64,000 bases of DNA from Planctomycetota bacterium (lineage in GTDB: Bacteria > Planctomycetota > UBA1135 > UBA2386): NCBI GenBank assembly GCA_016235155.1, contig JACRLW010000053.1, positions 62,298 to 126,297 on the forward strand. Reading direction: 5' to 3'. The notes under the pieces were generated by a model that did no database searches, was not told the origin of the DNA, and was given only the letters and a program-made list of their open reading frames with translations. Below, one piece after another: positions 50,818 through 61,900 of the stretch. Each line of letters opens with the position of its first letter. The first letter of the stretch is position 1. Made by a program: the position numbers and the translations under genes.

Positions 50818-51638
50818 GGCGTCTTGCGATCGCGCTGGGGATGGCGGCCTTGCTCGCCGCGCCGGTGAATGCCCAGAAGCGCGACGAACGCGAGGCCAAC
50901 GTCGGCATGCGTGCGCGCATCGAGCAGCTCGTGTTGCCCGGTCCCGAGCTGATCGCGAAGCCCGTCGACGATCCCAAGGCGCCGATCCTCTTGCGCGTCG
51001 TCGCGACTTGGCCCCACGGCGACGCCTTCCGCTACGACCTCGAGTACACCGGCTTCGTCGCCGGACGCCACGACCTGCGCGAGTGGTTCGTGCGCGCCGA
51101 CGGTTCACCCGCGGAAGGACTGCCGGAGATCCAGGTCAAGATCACTTCGGTGCTGACTCCGCTGTCGATCCGTCCGCACGAGCTCGAACCCGTCGAACCG
51201 CCCGCGGTCGGTGGCTACCGCAGCTTGCTCGTCGCGGCGGGCATCGCGTGGTTGATCGGGTTGGGCGCGCTCCTGTTCTTCCGTCGCCGTCGCGCCGCGG
51301 CGATCGCGGACGCGACCGTGCCGCCGCCGACGCTCGCCGACCGCCTGCGGCCGATGGTCGAGGCCGCTCTGCACGGCCGACTCGACGACGCGCGCCGCGC
51401 GGAGCTCGAGCGACTCCTGCTCGCGCACTGGCGCGAGCGGCTCGCGCTGCGCGAGATGCGCCCGGCCCAGGCGATCGCGACGCTGCGCGAGCATGACGAA
51501 GCCGGCGCCCTCCTGCGCCAGCTCGAGCAGTGGCTGCACGCGCCGCCGTCCGACGCCGCGCGCGCCGACGTCGACGTTCAACGCCTGCTCGCGCCGTACC
51601 GCGACGTCCACGATCCGCTCGACGGTGCCTCGCGTTGA
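50814..51638 (+). CDS. membrane protein in MoxR/VWA operon (BatD/DUF4381-like position)
   Basis: Signal peptide, single TM YRSLLVAAGIAWLIGLGALLFFRRRR, ATGA overlap with DUF58 gene. Confidence 0.7.
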   Translation: MRRLAIALGMAALLAAPVNAQKRDEREANVGMRARIEQLVLPGPELIAKPVDDPKAPILLRVVATWPHGDAFRYDLEYTGFVAGRHDLREWFVRADGSPAEGLPEIQVKITSVLTPLSIRPHELEPVEPPAVGGYRSLLVAAGIAWLIGLGALLFFRRRRAAAIADATVPPPTLADRLRPMVEAALHGRLDDARRAELERLLLAHWRERLALREMRPAQAIATLREHDEAGALLRQLEQWLHAPPSDAARADVDVQRLLAPYRDVHDPLDGASR

Positions 51639-52552
51639 CCTTCGCGCAGCCGCTCTTCCTCGTGCTGCTGGTCCTGCCGGCACTCGTGCTCCTCGCGCTC
51701 TGGCAGCGCGAGCGACCGGCGATCGCAGTGCCCTTCGACCATGGCCGTGCCGGCACCGGGCGCTGGCTCGCGGTCCTGCTGCGCATCGGCGAGTCGTTGC
51801 CCGCGCTGCTGCTGTGCGTCGCGATCGTGATGCTCGCGAACCCGCAGCGTCTCAGCGTGCCGCGCACCAAGCGCGCGCTGACCAACATCCAGTTCTGCTT
51901 CGACGTGTCGGGCAGCATGACGGCGAAGTTCGGCGAGGGCAGCCGTCACGACGCCGCGATGAAGGCGATCGACCGATTCCTCGACCTGCGCAAGGGCGAC
52001 GCATTCGGCCTGACCTTCTTCAGCGACCAGGTCCTCAACTGGGTGCCGCTCACCAGCGATCCCTCGGCGTTCCGCTGCGCGCCCGCGCTGATGCGTCCCG
52101 AGTTCCGTCTGCCGGGTTTCGGGTCGGGCACGCAGATCGGCAAGGCGCTGCTCGCCTGCCGCGAGATGCTCGTCTCGCGCGAGGGCGGCGACCGCATGAT
52201 CGTCCTGGTCAGCGACGGCCAGAGTTCCGACCTCCACAGCGGCCGCGCGCAAGAGATCGCGAGCAGGTTCCGCAGCGAGGGCATCGCCGTGTGGGCCGTG
52301 CACATCGCCGAGCCGCCGATCCCCGACGACATCATCGACATCACGCGCGGCACCGGCGGCGACGCCTTCAACCCCGAGGACCAGGCTGGTCTCGACGCGG
52401 TGTTCGCGCAGATCGACAAGATGCAGGAGGCGAAGCTCGAGCAGATCTCGGGCGAGTTCCTCGACGACTTCGCGCCGTGGTGCATCGCCGGACTCGTGGT
52501 CCTCGGCCTCGGCGTGATCGTCCTCTTCACCGCGAGGCCGACGCCGTGGTGA
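51635..52552 (+). CDS. VWA domain protein (BatA/BatB-like)
   Basis: TTG start; membrane segments; FCFDVSGSMTAKFGEGSRHDAAMKAIDRFLDLRKGDAFGLTFFSD...GTQIGKALLACREML...VLVSDGQSSD. Confidence 0.85.
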   Translation: MTFAQPLFLVLLVLPALVLLALWQRERPAIAVPFDHGRAGTGRWLAVLLRIGESLPALLLCVAIVMLANPQRLSVPRTKRALTNIQFCFDVSGSMTAKFGEGSRHDAAMKAIDRFLDLRKGDAFGLTFFSDQVLNWVPLTSDPSAFRCAPALMRPEFRLPGFGSGTQIGKALLACREMLVSREGGDRMIVLVSDGQSSDLHSGRAQEIASRFRSEGIAVWAVHIAEPPIPDDIIDITRGTGGDAFNPEDQAGLDAVFAQIDKMQEAKLEQISGEFLDDFAPWCIAGLVVLGLGVIVLFTARPTPW

Positions 52553-53613
52553 CGACCGCCACCGGGCTCGCGGTCGCCGCCGCGTTCGTCCTCGTGCTCG
52601 CCGCCGAGTTGCTGCACGCGCGGCGCATCCGGAAGGTCGCGCGCCTCGCGTTCGGACCGCAGGGCCGTCCGGCGGCGTGGGTGCGCGGCCTGCCGGCGTT
52701 GCGCGCGCTCGGGGCAGCGCTCGCGGTCTTCGGCCTCGCGACCCTGCTCCAGATCGAACCGAAGGTGCACGCGAGCAAGGGCGAGCGCGAGCGCGACCCG
52801 CGGCACCTCGTCGTGCTGCTCGACGTCTCGCCGAGCATGCGCCTCGACGACGCCGGCCCGGCGCGCAAGCAGCGCCGCAACGAGCGCAGCAAGGAACTGC
52901 TCGAGTCGATGTTCCAACGCGTGTCGATCGGCGACTACGCCGTCACGATCGTCGCGTTCGCGAACGGCGCGAAGCCCGTGGTGATCGACACGCACGACGC
53001 GGGCGTGATCGACAACATCCTCGGCGACCTGCCGCTGTATCAGGCGTTCCAACCCGGGAAGACCCGGCTCTTCGACGGCCTCGTCGAAGTGGCGCGCATC
53101 GCGCATGACTGGCGACCGGAGAGCGCGATCCTCGTGGTGATGAGCGACGGCGACACCGTGCCCGCGACAGGCATGCCGAAGATGCCGCCGTCGATCGGTT
53201 CCACCCTCGTCGTCGGCGTCGGCGATCCCGTCGCGGGGCGCTTCATCGACGGCAAGCAATCGCGGCAGGACGTCGCGACCCTGTCCCAGGTCGCGGTGCG
53301 TCTCGGCGGTCGCTACCACGACGGCAACGAGCACCACGTGCCGACCGACACCGTGCGCGCGTTGACCGCGGGCGCCGTCGACGAGAAGCGCGAGAAGCTC
53401 ACGTTGCGGGAATACGCCCTGCTGGCCTTGGCGCTGGGGGCCGCGCTCCTGGTCGCGTTGCCGCTGCTCCTTCAGGCATTCGGGACGGCGTGGCGACCCG
53501 GCCTCAGCGCGCCGAACACGTCGCCCTTGCCGCGGGCAGACGAGGCACCAGACGAGGGACGAGACGAGGGGCGAGACGAGGGACTGCTGCCCGGCGCCGC
53601 CGAAGTTCGATAG
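52549..53613 (+). CDS. VWA domain protein (second copy)
   Basis: GTG start overlapping upstream stop; VVLLDVSPSMRLDDAGPARKQRRNERSKELLESMFQRV...KTRLFDGLVEVARI...LVVMSDGDTVP. Confidence 0.85.
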   Translation: MTTATGLAVAAAFVLVLAAELLHARRIRKVARLAFGPQGRPAAWVRGLPALRALGAALAVFGLATLLQIEPKVHASKGERERDPRHLVVLLDVSPSMRLDDAGPARKQRRNERSKELLESMFQRVSIGDYAVTIVAFANGAKPVVIDTHDAGVIDNILGDLPLYQAFQPGKTRLFDGLVEVARIAHDWRPESAILVVMSDGDTVPATGMPKMPPSIGSTLVVGVGDPVAGRFIDGKQSRQDVATLSQVAVRLGGRYHDGNEHHVPTDTVRALTAGAVDEKREKLTLREYALLALALGAALLVALPLLLQAFGTAWRPGLSAPNTSPLPRADEAPDEGRDEGRDEGLLPGAAEVR

Positions 53614-53679
53614 GATCCCGGCCCGTCACGCGCCGCGATCCACGCGGCCGGCACGACGACGCCCCCTCGGAGACACCCG

Positions 53680-54270
53680 ATGCGGAAAGCCCTCCTGGCA
53701 CTCTGGATCCTCCTCCCGGTCGGAGGCTGGGCCTACCACGAAGGTCCCGGTCAGGACCGACTGCGACTCGACGCCGTCGATGGACTCGTGGCGACGGCGC
53801 ATGCCGCGGCGATCGCCGGTGATCACGCGACGGCGGCGGGCAAGTACGACGAAGCGCTCGCGAAGCTGCCGTCGGGGAACGACCCGATCGCGCGCGCGAT
53901 GCGGCTCGAGCGCGCGAAGGCGTGGATGCAGTCGGAGAAGCTGCCGGACGCACGCGCGGATCTCGAGCGGCTCGTCGGCGAACTCGAGAAGGACGGCACC
54001 GACGCCACGATGCTCGCCGGTGCACGGCGCTCGCTCGCCAACGCGCGTTACTACTTCACCTGGTTGATGCGCCTCGAGGGTCTGCCGCGCGAGACCTGGG
54101 AACCCGAGATCGACGGTTCGCGCCAGCTCTACCGCTTGCTCGCGGAAGCGTCCGCCGGCGGCGACGACCAGAAGGCGCTGCGACGAAGCGAGCAGGATCT
54201 CGAAGCGGCGATCCTGCTCGAACGCCTCGCACTCTCCGACCTGCAGGGCCTGCCCCTGCCCAGTCAGTGA
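53680..54270 (+). CDS. secreted/periplasmic TPR-like protein (BatC/BatE position)
   Basis: Signal peptide; HAAAIAGDHATAAGKYDEALAKLPSGNDPIARAMRLERAKAWMQSEKLPDARADLERLVGELE. Confidence 0.7.
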   Translation: MRKALLALWILLPVGGWAYHEGPGQDRLRLDAVDGLVATAHAAAIAGDHATAAGKYDEALAKLPSGNDPIARAMRLERAKAWMQSEKLPDARADLERLVGELEKDGTDATMLAGARRSLANARYYFTWLMRLEGLPRETWEPEIDGSRQLYRLLAEASAGGDDQKALRRSEQDLEAAILLERLALSDLQGLPLPSQ

Positions 54271-54406
54271 GAAGGTTGCGGAACCGGCCGCGGTCGCGGT
54301 CGAAAGCCCAACCAAGGCAAGCAGCCGAAGGATGCACGCGGCGCCGGACTCGGCGCGTTGCCCGACGGCGCAGGTTCGTGAACGCGAACCGCGTGTGATG
54401 CACGGC

Positions 54407-54432
54407 GAACGGGAGGCAATGGCCTCCCGTTC
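54407..54432 (+). terminator. hairpin between TPR gene and large downstream gene
   Basis: GAACGGGAGGC-aatg-GCCTCCCGTTC perfect 11-bp stem; preceded by smaller hairpin GGTTCG-tgaacg-CGAACC (54373..54390). Confidence 0.6.
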
Positions 54433-54461
54433 TCGTCTCTGGATCTCGACTCGATCGCCCC

Positions 54462-57400
54462 ATGGTCGCCCGTTGCCCCTCGTGTCTCCTCGCACTCGCG
54501 TTCGCCTCGACGGTAGCCGCGCAGGTGCCGTCCACGCGGATCCGGCTCGTCGCTCCCGAGCCTGGGCCTGACGACGCCGCGTTGTCGCCGGCGCTCGTGC
54601 AAGCGCAGGATCCGAGCAAGCCCGCGCAGCCGGGCACCGCTCCGACGGTGCCGACTCCACCGAGCCCGCGATTCGCGAGCTTCAAGCAACAGGTCTTCGA
54701 TCGCCGGTCGTCGGCGACCTTGAAGGCCTGGGCTGCGACGGAACTCGAAGTGATCCCGCCGGAGCCGGCTCCGGCTGAGCAAGCAGCGCCAGCGGGGCAA
54801 CCAGCGCAACCGCCGCAGCCGGTCGATCCGAGCGCGCCGCCGCCTGCCCCCGACCCGGCGGCCGCGGCAGCCGCGGCGACCCAGGCCGCGGAGAAGCAGG
54901 CGCGCGAGCAGAAACGTCTCGTGCGCGAGATCGAGATCGTGCAACGCGACGTCACGCTCGGTCGCTGGGAGAAGGTCGGTGCGTGGATCGCGACGCTGCC
55001 CGAGCCCGAGCGGATGAACGCGTGGGAGCATCTCGTCCGGGTGCTGCCGAACACGCCGCCGGAGCAGAATCAGAACAACGGCGTGCCGTCGAACCTTCGC
55101 GAGCAGAACCGCTTCGCGTTCGACGACCTGCTCGCGGTGTGGGCGGCGGCGCCGAAACCGCCCGAACGCAAGCAGATCGAGCTGCTCGCCGGGATCGCGC
55201 GCAAGGCACTGGACGCCGGCCACGTCGTCGAGGAACTCGTGCGCATGCTGCGCGCGCGCACGCAGGTCCCGGCCGATCAGGGTGGACTGCCGCAACGCGG
55301 TGCGGCGTGGCTGTTGGCCGCGCTCGGTTTCGACTTCGAGCTCGACGGTTTCCTGCCGTCGCTCGACGCGGCGGTCGCCGCGAACGACCGTGACGCCCTC
55401 AACCTCATGGCGCGCCGCGAGCTCGCGGCGTGGAACCAGGAGAAGCAGCCCGCGCATCTCGAGTCGGCATGGCTCGTCACGCAGGCCGCGCTCGCGATCG
55501 GCGAGGTGAGCGAGGACGCCAAGGCGGAGGCGCTGCGTCGCGCCGTCGAACTCGCGCCGAAGGTGAAGGACGAGTTCGGCGGGGCGTGGCTCGCGGAGAG
55601 CTTCACCACGCGGCCCGAACGCGGCATGGAAGTCATCGCCACGATCGGCGGGCAGTCCGCGCGCGGTTTCGCCGAGCGGATGGGCGATCCCGAGTTCCGT
55701 CGTACGGGACTCGAACTCCAGAAGACGGCGGTCGACGCGCTGCTCGCCGCCGCTCCCGAACGCGCCGACGGTTGGCGCAGGAGCCTCGCGATCCTCGCGG
55801 AGAACTGGCTCGCCGAAGCGCAGCACGCCTACGAGTACTCCACGTCGAGTTCGCGAGGGCCGCTGATGCGCCGCGACTCGTTCGGCAACATCTACTGGGT
55901 CGACACCGGCGGTTATCAGCGCACGCCGGTGCAACCGATCGAGCCAGGCAAGCTCCTCGAGCTCGCACCCGGCGGACGCTGGCTCGAACTCCTCGACGAT
56001 GCACTCAAGCCCCGCTTCTCGACGGTCGTCGCCAAGCTCTGGCTGAAGGTCAACGAAGAGGAGAAGGCCTTCCCCTACATCGAGCAGTTCGCCGCGACCT
56101 TGCCGCGCAACGCGAAGGAACTCGCCGCGGAGTTCCTGCGGGTGTGGATCAAGAACCACAACCCGAACGCGGCACAGCAGAACACCGACGCCTACATGTT
56201 CATGTATGGCTTCGACCAACGCTCGGCGGGCATCCCGCTGACGCGTTCGCAGCAGGAGCGCAACCTGAAGGACCTCGCCAGGTGGGTGACGCGCCTGCGG
56301 GCGTTGCCCGGCGAGATCGTCGACTCGCGCCAGCTCGCGCAGGCCTTCACGGCGGCGCACAGCACGGCGGAGGTCTATCGCATCGAGTCGATCGAGTCGG
56401 TGTTCGGCAAGCTCGACGCACAGGAGCCCGCGATGCTGGCGAGCCTCGTGCAGGGCATGCGCGCCAACCTCGGCAACGTGTGGCGGAAGCCAAGCACGCA
56501 GGAGGACAAGAAGACCAATCGGCGGCAGAAGGACATCGAGCGCGAGGTGATGCGGGGCTACGCGGTCGCGCGCGAGGTCGTCGAGACGGCGCTGAAAGGG
56601 GGGAAGGACGGCGCGAAGGGCGGCGCGGAGGACTGGAGCCTGGTGCTCGCCCACGCCGCGGTGCTCCACGACGAGAACGGCTTCCGCCAGGAGGTCGAGA
56701 AGGACACCGGCTTCGCCGCGCGCCGCACCGAGGCGATGGAGCGTTTCGCGCGCGCCGCGGAGCTCTACGCGAACAAGGCGCCGTCGCTGGCACTCGACGA
56801 GGAGAGCACCGAACCGTTCGAGATCTGGTTCTACGCGGCGCTCGGCGCGAGCGACCTGCCCGCGGTGAGTCAGGACACGCAGCTCGACGAGCGGCAGCTG
56901 GTCAAGATCCAGCGTGCGATCGAGGGGCTCGGCGGCGATCGCAAGGAGCGGCACCTGTCCCGCTTCGCGAACCTGCTCTTCAACCGGATGAGCGCCGTCA
57001 ACCCCGCGGTGAAGTCGCGCTACCTCGAAGGCGGCTTCGCGATCGTCGGCGATCACCCTCAGGCCGGCGAAGCGCGCAAGGTCTGGTCGTACTACAAGGA
57101 CCTCGTCACCGAGATCCGGCTCGTCGCGGAGATCGACGGCGACGCGACCGTCGGCACGAAGCCCTTCGGAGTGCGCGTGAACCTCGTGCACACCAAAGAC
57201 ATCGAGCGCGAGGCGGGGGGCTTCGCGAAGTACCTGCAGAACCAGACCAACCAGTACTACGCCTACAACTACGGTCGCCCGCTGGAGAACTACCGCGACA
57301 AGTTCCAGGAGGCGGCGCAGAAGGCGCTGCAGGAGCAGTTCGAGGTGATGTCGGTGACGTTCAACGCCGCCGACGTGAACAGCAAGGCGACGGCGGAGTA

Positions 57401-58277
57401 CGGCTGGCGCGTGACGCCGTACGTCTACATCCTGCTGCGCGCGCGCGGCCCGCAGGTCGACAAGCTGCCGCAGCTCCGCTTCGACCTCGACTTCCTCGAC
57501 ACCTCGGGCTACGCGGTCCTGCCGATCGTGTCGGCCTACGTGCCGATCGACGCGTCGAAGGAGCCGGGCGAAGCGCGTCCGTACCGCGATCTGGAGATCA
57601 CGCAGATCCTCGACGAACGCCAGAGCAAGACCGGCAAGCTCGTCCTCGAGATCAAGGCGCAGGGCAAGGGCCTCGTGCCGGACCTCGGCGAGATCCTCGA
57701 CGTGCAGCCGGCCGACTTCGAGATCACGTCGACCGACGACCCTGGTGTCGCCGTCTCGTCGTTCGACGACGACCGCGAGCAGATCGTGTCGGAGCGTCGC
57801 TGGACGATCGCGATGGCCGCGAAGGCAGACTTGCCCGAACGGCCGGAGACCTTCCGCTTCGCGTCGGCGAAGGACGGCAGCGCCAAACTCACGCGCCAGC
57901 GATGCGTCGACGCCGACCTGATCGAAGCGGCGGAACTCGTCACGCTCGGCGAACGCTACGGCGAGCCGGCGTTCCCGTGGCTCACCGTCGCGCTGCCGCT
58001 CGCGATCGTCGTGCTCGGCGCGAGCACTTGGTGGTTCGTGCGGCGTCGCGGTCCGCACGTCGTGGCCCTCGGCCGCCGCCTGCCCGCGCGGCTCACGCCG
58101 TTCACGGTGCTCGGGCTGCTGCGCGACATCGCGGGAAGCGAATCGCTCGACCAGCGCTCTCGCACCGAACTCGGTGAAGTGATCGCGCGGATCGAGGCCT
58201 TCTACTTCGCGCGTCCCGACGGCGCGGAGCCGGACCTCCGCCGCATCGCCGAGGACTGGCTCACCCGCGCGGGATGA
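54462..58277 (+). CDS. 1271-aa secreted/membrane protein of unknown function with C-terminal TM
   Basis: Signal peptide; Pro/Ala-rich linker; long alpha-helical repeat-like region; C-terminal TM FPWLTVALPLAIVVLGASTWWFVRRRG. Confidence 0.85.
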   Translation: MVARCPSCLLALAFASTVAAQVPSTRIRLVAPEPGPDDAALSPALVQAQDPSKPAQPGTAPTVPTPPSPRFASFKQQVFDRRSSATLKAWAATELEVIPPEPAPAEQAAPAGQPAQPPQPVDPSAPPPAPDPAAAAAAATQAAEKQAREQKRLVREIEIVQRDVTLGRWEKVGAWIATLPEPERMNAWEHLVRVLPNTPPEQNQNNGVPSNLREQNRFAFDDLLAVWAAAPKPPERKQIELLAGIARKALDAGHVVEELVRMLRARTQVPADQGGLPQRGAAWLLAALGFDFELDGFLPSLDAAVAANDRDALNLMARRELAAWNQEKQPAHLESAWLVTQAALAIGEVSEDAKAEALRRAVELAPKVKDEFGGAWLAESFTTRPERGMEVIATIGGQSARGFAERMGDPEFRRTGLELQKTAVDALLAAAPERADGWRRSLAILAENWLAEAQHAYEYSTSSSRGPLMRRDSFGNIYWVDTGGYQRTPVQPIEPGKLLELAPGGRWLELLDDALKPRFSTVVAKLWLKVNEEEKAFPYIEQFAATLPRNAKELAAEFLRVWIKNHNPNAAQQNTDAYMFMYGFDQRSAGIPLTRSQQERNLKDLARWVTRLRALPGEIVDSRQLAQAFTAAHSTAEVYRIESIESVFGKLDAQEPAMLASLVQGMRANLGNVWRKPSTQEDKKTNRRQKDIEREVMRGYAVAREVVETALKGGKDGAKGGAEDWSLVLAHAAVLHDENGFRQEVEKDTGFAARRTEAMERFARAAELYANKAPSLALDEESTEPFEIWFYAALGASDLPAVSQDTQLDERQLVKIQRAIEGLGGDRKERHLSRFANLLFNRMSAVNPAVKSRYLEGGFAIVGDHPQAGEARKVWSYYKDLVTEIRLVAEIDGDATVGTKPFGVRVNLVHTKDIEREAGGFAKYLQNQTNQYYAYNYGRPLENYRDKFQEAAQKALQEQFEVMSVTFNAADVNSKATAEYGWRVTPYVYILLRARGPQVDKLPQLRFDLDFLDTSGYAVLPIVSAYVPIDASKEPGEARPYRDLEITQILDERQSKTGKLVLEIKAQGKGLVPDLGEILDVQPADFEITSTDDPGVAVSSFDDDREQIVSERRWTIAMAAKADLPERPETFRFASAKDGSAKLTRQRCVDADLIEAAELVTLGERYGEPAFPWLTVALPLAIVVLGASTWWFVRRRGPHVVALGRRLPARLTPFTVLGLLRDIAGSESLDQRSRTELGEVIARIEAFYFARPDGAEPDLRRIAEDWLTRAG

Positions 58278-58301
58278 GGTCGCTCGGGTGGGGCGGCGCG
58301 C

Positions 58302-58898
58302 TCAGAACTGCACGCCGCCGCCGAGCGTGAGGAAGCCGCCGGTGCCGACGGTCTCCGTCGGCCAGCCCCACAGGTATGCGCCGATCGCGATCTCGCCGAT
58401 GGCATGTTTCGCGACTTCGATGCCGAGGACGGCGCGGCCGATCGCGAGCGCGCCACCGGTGTCGCGCACCGCGGAGTCGAAGTCGAAGATCGCCGCGCCG
58501 ACGCCGGCTCCGAAGCGCGGCGTGAGCGCGAACGCGTCGCCGCCGATGCGCACGCCGATCGAAGCCATTCCGCCGAGCAGGTGCGTGTCGACTCCCGCGC
58601 CGGTGAAGGCGTCGGTGTGACTCGTCGTCGCGTAGAAGGGCTCGACGGCATAGAGCACGGCGTCCTCGTCCTCCTCTTCGGTTCCTTCGAGCCGCGCGGA
58701 GATCCAGATGCCGTCGCCGGCGTCGAGGTCCGCGTCGAACTCGATCCCACCGTTCAGCTCGAACTCGTCGATGTCGGCCTCGGCGCTCAGCGCCGGGATC
58801 CAGGCGACGGTGATCGCGTGGCGGTCGAAGCCCGTCGCGCAGGCCCCGAGCGGCAGGACGATGGCGCAGAGAAGACCGCCGGCGGCGACGCGGGACAT
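58302..58898 (-). CDS. putative outer-membrane beta-barrel lipoprotein
   Basis: LLCAIVLPLGACATG lipobox; alternating beta-strand pattern ending GFLTLGGGVQF. Confidence 0.65.
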   Translation of the reverse strand: MSRVAAGGLLCAIVLPLGACATGFDRHAITVAWIPALSAEADIDEFELNGGIEFDADLDAGDGIWISARLEGTEEEDEDAVLYAVEPFYATTSHTDAFTGAGVDTHLLGGMASIGVRIGGDAFALTPRFGAGVGAAIFDFDSAVRDTGGALAIGRAVLGIEVAKHAIGEIAIGAYLWGWPTETVGTGGFLTLGGGVQF

Positions 58899-58942
58899 GC
58901 GCGCACGTTCGCGGGCTGCCGCGACCGCCGCAAGCGCGCGCG

Positions 58943-61900
58943 TCAGAGGATCCGCACCTCGAGCCCGTTGCTCGCGCTGATCGCGCCGCTCGGTGCGGCG
59001 GGATCGGCGCAGACCACCTGGACGAACAACGATCCGGCGGCCAGCGAGGGCGGGAGAGCGAAGGTGAGCCGCGCGCGGCCGTCGGCGGCGAGCGCGAAGC
59101 CGGCGCTGAGAGGTGACTGCACGAGCAGGTTGCAGGCGCCGAGGATCGGCGTCTGCGCGGCCGCGGTGCCGAGCAGCAGGATCGAACTCGCGCCCGCGGC
59201 GCCATCACCGACGACGAGCGCGAAGGTCTCGCCCGCGGCGGGCCGGCCCTCGCCGGCGAGGATCGGCGTGCGACCGTTGCCGCCGGGACAGCCCTGCCCG
59301 TAGCGGACCGTCGCGACGGGATCGAGGCGGAAGGCGACTGCGGTCGTGCCGTCCGCCGAGCGACCGGTCCCGACGATCTGACCGTGGTCGTTGATCGCGC
59401 GCGCTTCTTCGAGCGTCCAACCCAGCACATCCGCGGGTTCGATCATCGCCGCGAGTTCCTGCATGCCGCGCGTCGGAGTGTGCAGGACCGCGCGCTTGCC
59501 GACGGCGCCGCGCCGCGCGGAGAACCCGACCGACTGGCCGTGATCGTTGATGCCGAACGCGAGGCTGTGCACGTCGCCGGGCAAGGCACCGAGGTCGACC
59601 ATCGTGCTGCCGTCGACGCGGAACGCGTGCGGCGCGGAGAACCCGGTGTCCGCCGAGATGCCGCAGATCTGACCGTGCTCGTTGATGTCGTAGGCCGTCG
59701 ACCACGCGTGCCCCGACAGCACCCCGAGGTCGCGCATGGCCGTGCCCGCCTGCCAGACGAAGGCGCGTCGGCCGGCGCTGGCGACGAACGAATCGCCGAC
59801 GACCACTCCGCGCCCGTTGATCGCGTACCCGTAGCTCGCCGAGCCGCCGAGGAGCGTGCCGAGGTTGACCATGCCCCCGGACTGCGTCCACACGTACGCG
59901 CGCCCGTAGCCGAGAGTCGAGTAGCGCGTCGTCGTGCCCACGACCTGGCCGAGGTCGTTCACGCCTGCGGCCGTCGAACTCGTGAACCGTGACTGCGGCA
60001 CGCCGGTGTACGGGACGAGATAGACCTCTTCGTAGTTGATGCCGCCGGTGATCAGGCCCGATGGACTGATCGCCGTGACGTCGTTCGCGGCGAGCACGCG
60101 CTGGAAGCCCGCGTAGTCGGAATGGAAGAACGCGCCGCCGACGTTGCCGACCGCGATGCCGTCGTCGTTGATGTCGCTCACCGTCACCGACGAGTACGGC
60201 GCGGTGCCGATCACACGCAGCGCGTAGGTCGGACCAGCCCAGACCTGGAAAGTCGCCGTCTCGCTTCCGACGCTCGACGTCGCCTGCACGGTGACGGTGC
60301 CGTCGGGTGCGGTTCGCGCCACCGTGATCGGGAACGCCGCATGCAGCGAGCCGGGCGGGATGAACACCGTCGCGGGGACCGTCGCCGACCCGTTCGGGGT
60401 CGCACTCAGCACGACCAGCACGCCGCTCGCGGGAGCCGGTCCGTCGACGGTGATCGTCGCCGTGTGCGACGTGCCGCGCCGCGCGCGCGTGACGCCGAGT
60501 CCGAGGTACGCGAGCCCGCTGAAGGCGTCGTCGACGCGTACGACGAAGCCGTCGCTCAGGGCGCTCTTGATCGGTTGATAGGCACCGGGCGTCGGGGTGA
60601 TCGCGGAAGCGGACGAAGCGCCACCCGCCATCCACGCGGAACCGGTGGAGTCGATCGCGAGACCCGCGAGCGCATGCGAGCCGATCGCGAGCACCTGCTC
60701 GCTGCACCAGGCACGACCGTCCGGCGCCATCCTCACGACGCGCGATCCGTTCTGCGTCGTTCCGCCAGGCAGTCGTCCGGCGTGCAACAGCACCGGATAG
60801 CCGGCGGCATCGACGCGCATGTCGACGATCCCGTCGCCGAGGTTGGCGACTCCGACCAACGTGCTCCAACGCAGGGTCGAGAGCGTGAAGTCGAGTCGCG
60901 TGAGGAAGCCCTCCGCGTCGGCGGAGGTGTCGCTCGCGCCCGGCCAGTTCCAGACCATCGCGTCGGGCGTCCGCGGGAAGTCCTTCCGCCGCGTGCCGCC
61001 CGCGACGTAGACGTCGCCGCCCGTGCTCGCGAACGCGACCGCATTCGGCACCGACGGGAAGCGCGTCGAGGCGAGGATCGACGACAACGCCGGGTCGAAG
61101 ATCGTCACGTAGCCCTGGTCGGCGAGCGTCGTGTCGAACGCGCCCGGCGTGACCGGGTGGTCCGGCGAACTCGTGAGGCCGCCGACGAGCACGAAGCCGA
61201 TCGGATCGAGACACAGGGATTCGGCGTGGTCGCTGCCCGTGCCGCCGAAGTAGCTCAGGGTCTGCAGGACACCGGTCGGTCCGTACTTCGCGATGTAGGC
61301 GTCGTCGTAGCCGCCGAGCGACGTCTGCATCGCATTGAGCACCGGCAGGTCCGTCGACAACGTCGAGCCGATCACGATCGCCTGACTCGAGCCGTCGAGC
61401 GCGATGTCACCGCCGAACGCGAGGTTTCCCGAGAGTCCGCTCCACAGCTCGCGACCCGAGCCGCCGAGGTAGGTCGAGAAGACGAAGCCGCTGCCGCTCG
61501 CGTTCAACCGGCAGACGAATGCGTCGTAGTTGCCGCCGATCGCGGGCTGCGCGGCGTTCGCGGTGACCGGGAAGTCGGTCGCGTCGGTGTAGCCGGTGAT
61601 CACCGGCTCCTGCGCGCCGTCGACCGCGACCGCGACGACCGCCTCGAACTGGTTGTAGACCGCGCCCGAGCCGCCGAGGTATGCGGACCAGACCAGCGCA
61701 CTGCCCGACGGATCGAGCTTGGCGACGAATGCGTCGTAGACCCCGTTGATCGCGCGCCCGAGTCCGCCCTGCTGCGGAAAGTCGAGCGACGCCGTCTGCC
61801 CGACGACGTACGCATTGCGCTGCGGATCGACCGCGATGTCGAGCACGTAGTCCCAGTTGCTTCCGCCGAGCCAGGTCGCGTAGCCGACGACCGGATCGAT

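Noticed and set aside
53550-53590. Short GACGAGG repeats at the end of the second VWA gene
   Set aside because: Simple in-frame DEGRDEGRDEG repeat in a C-terminal tail; too short to support a separate element
54264-58058. 1264-aa ORF on - strand opposite the 1271-aa protein
   Set aside because: Antisense shadow ORF of high-GC coding DNA: Arg/Leu/Glu/Asp/Val/His-biased composition, no domains or signal; + strand frame has signal peptide and TM
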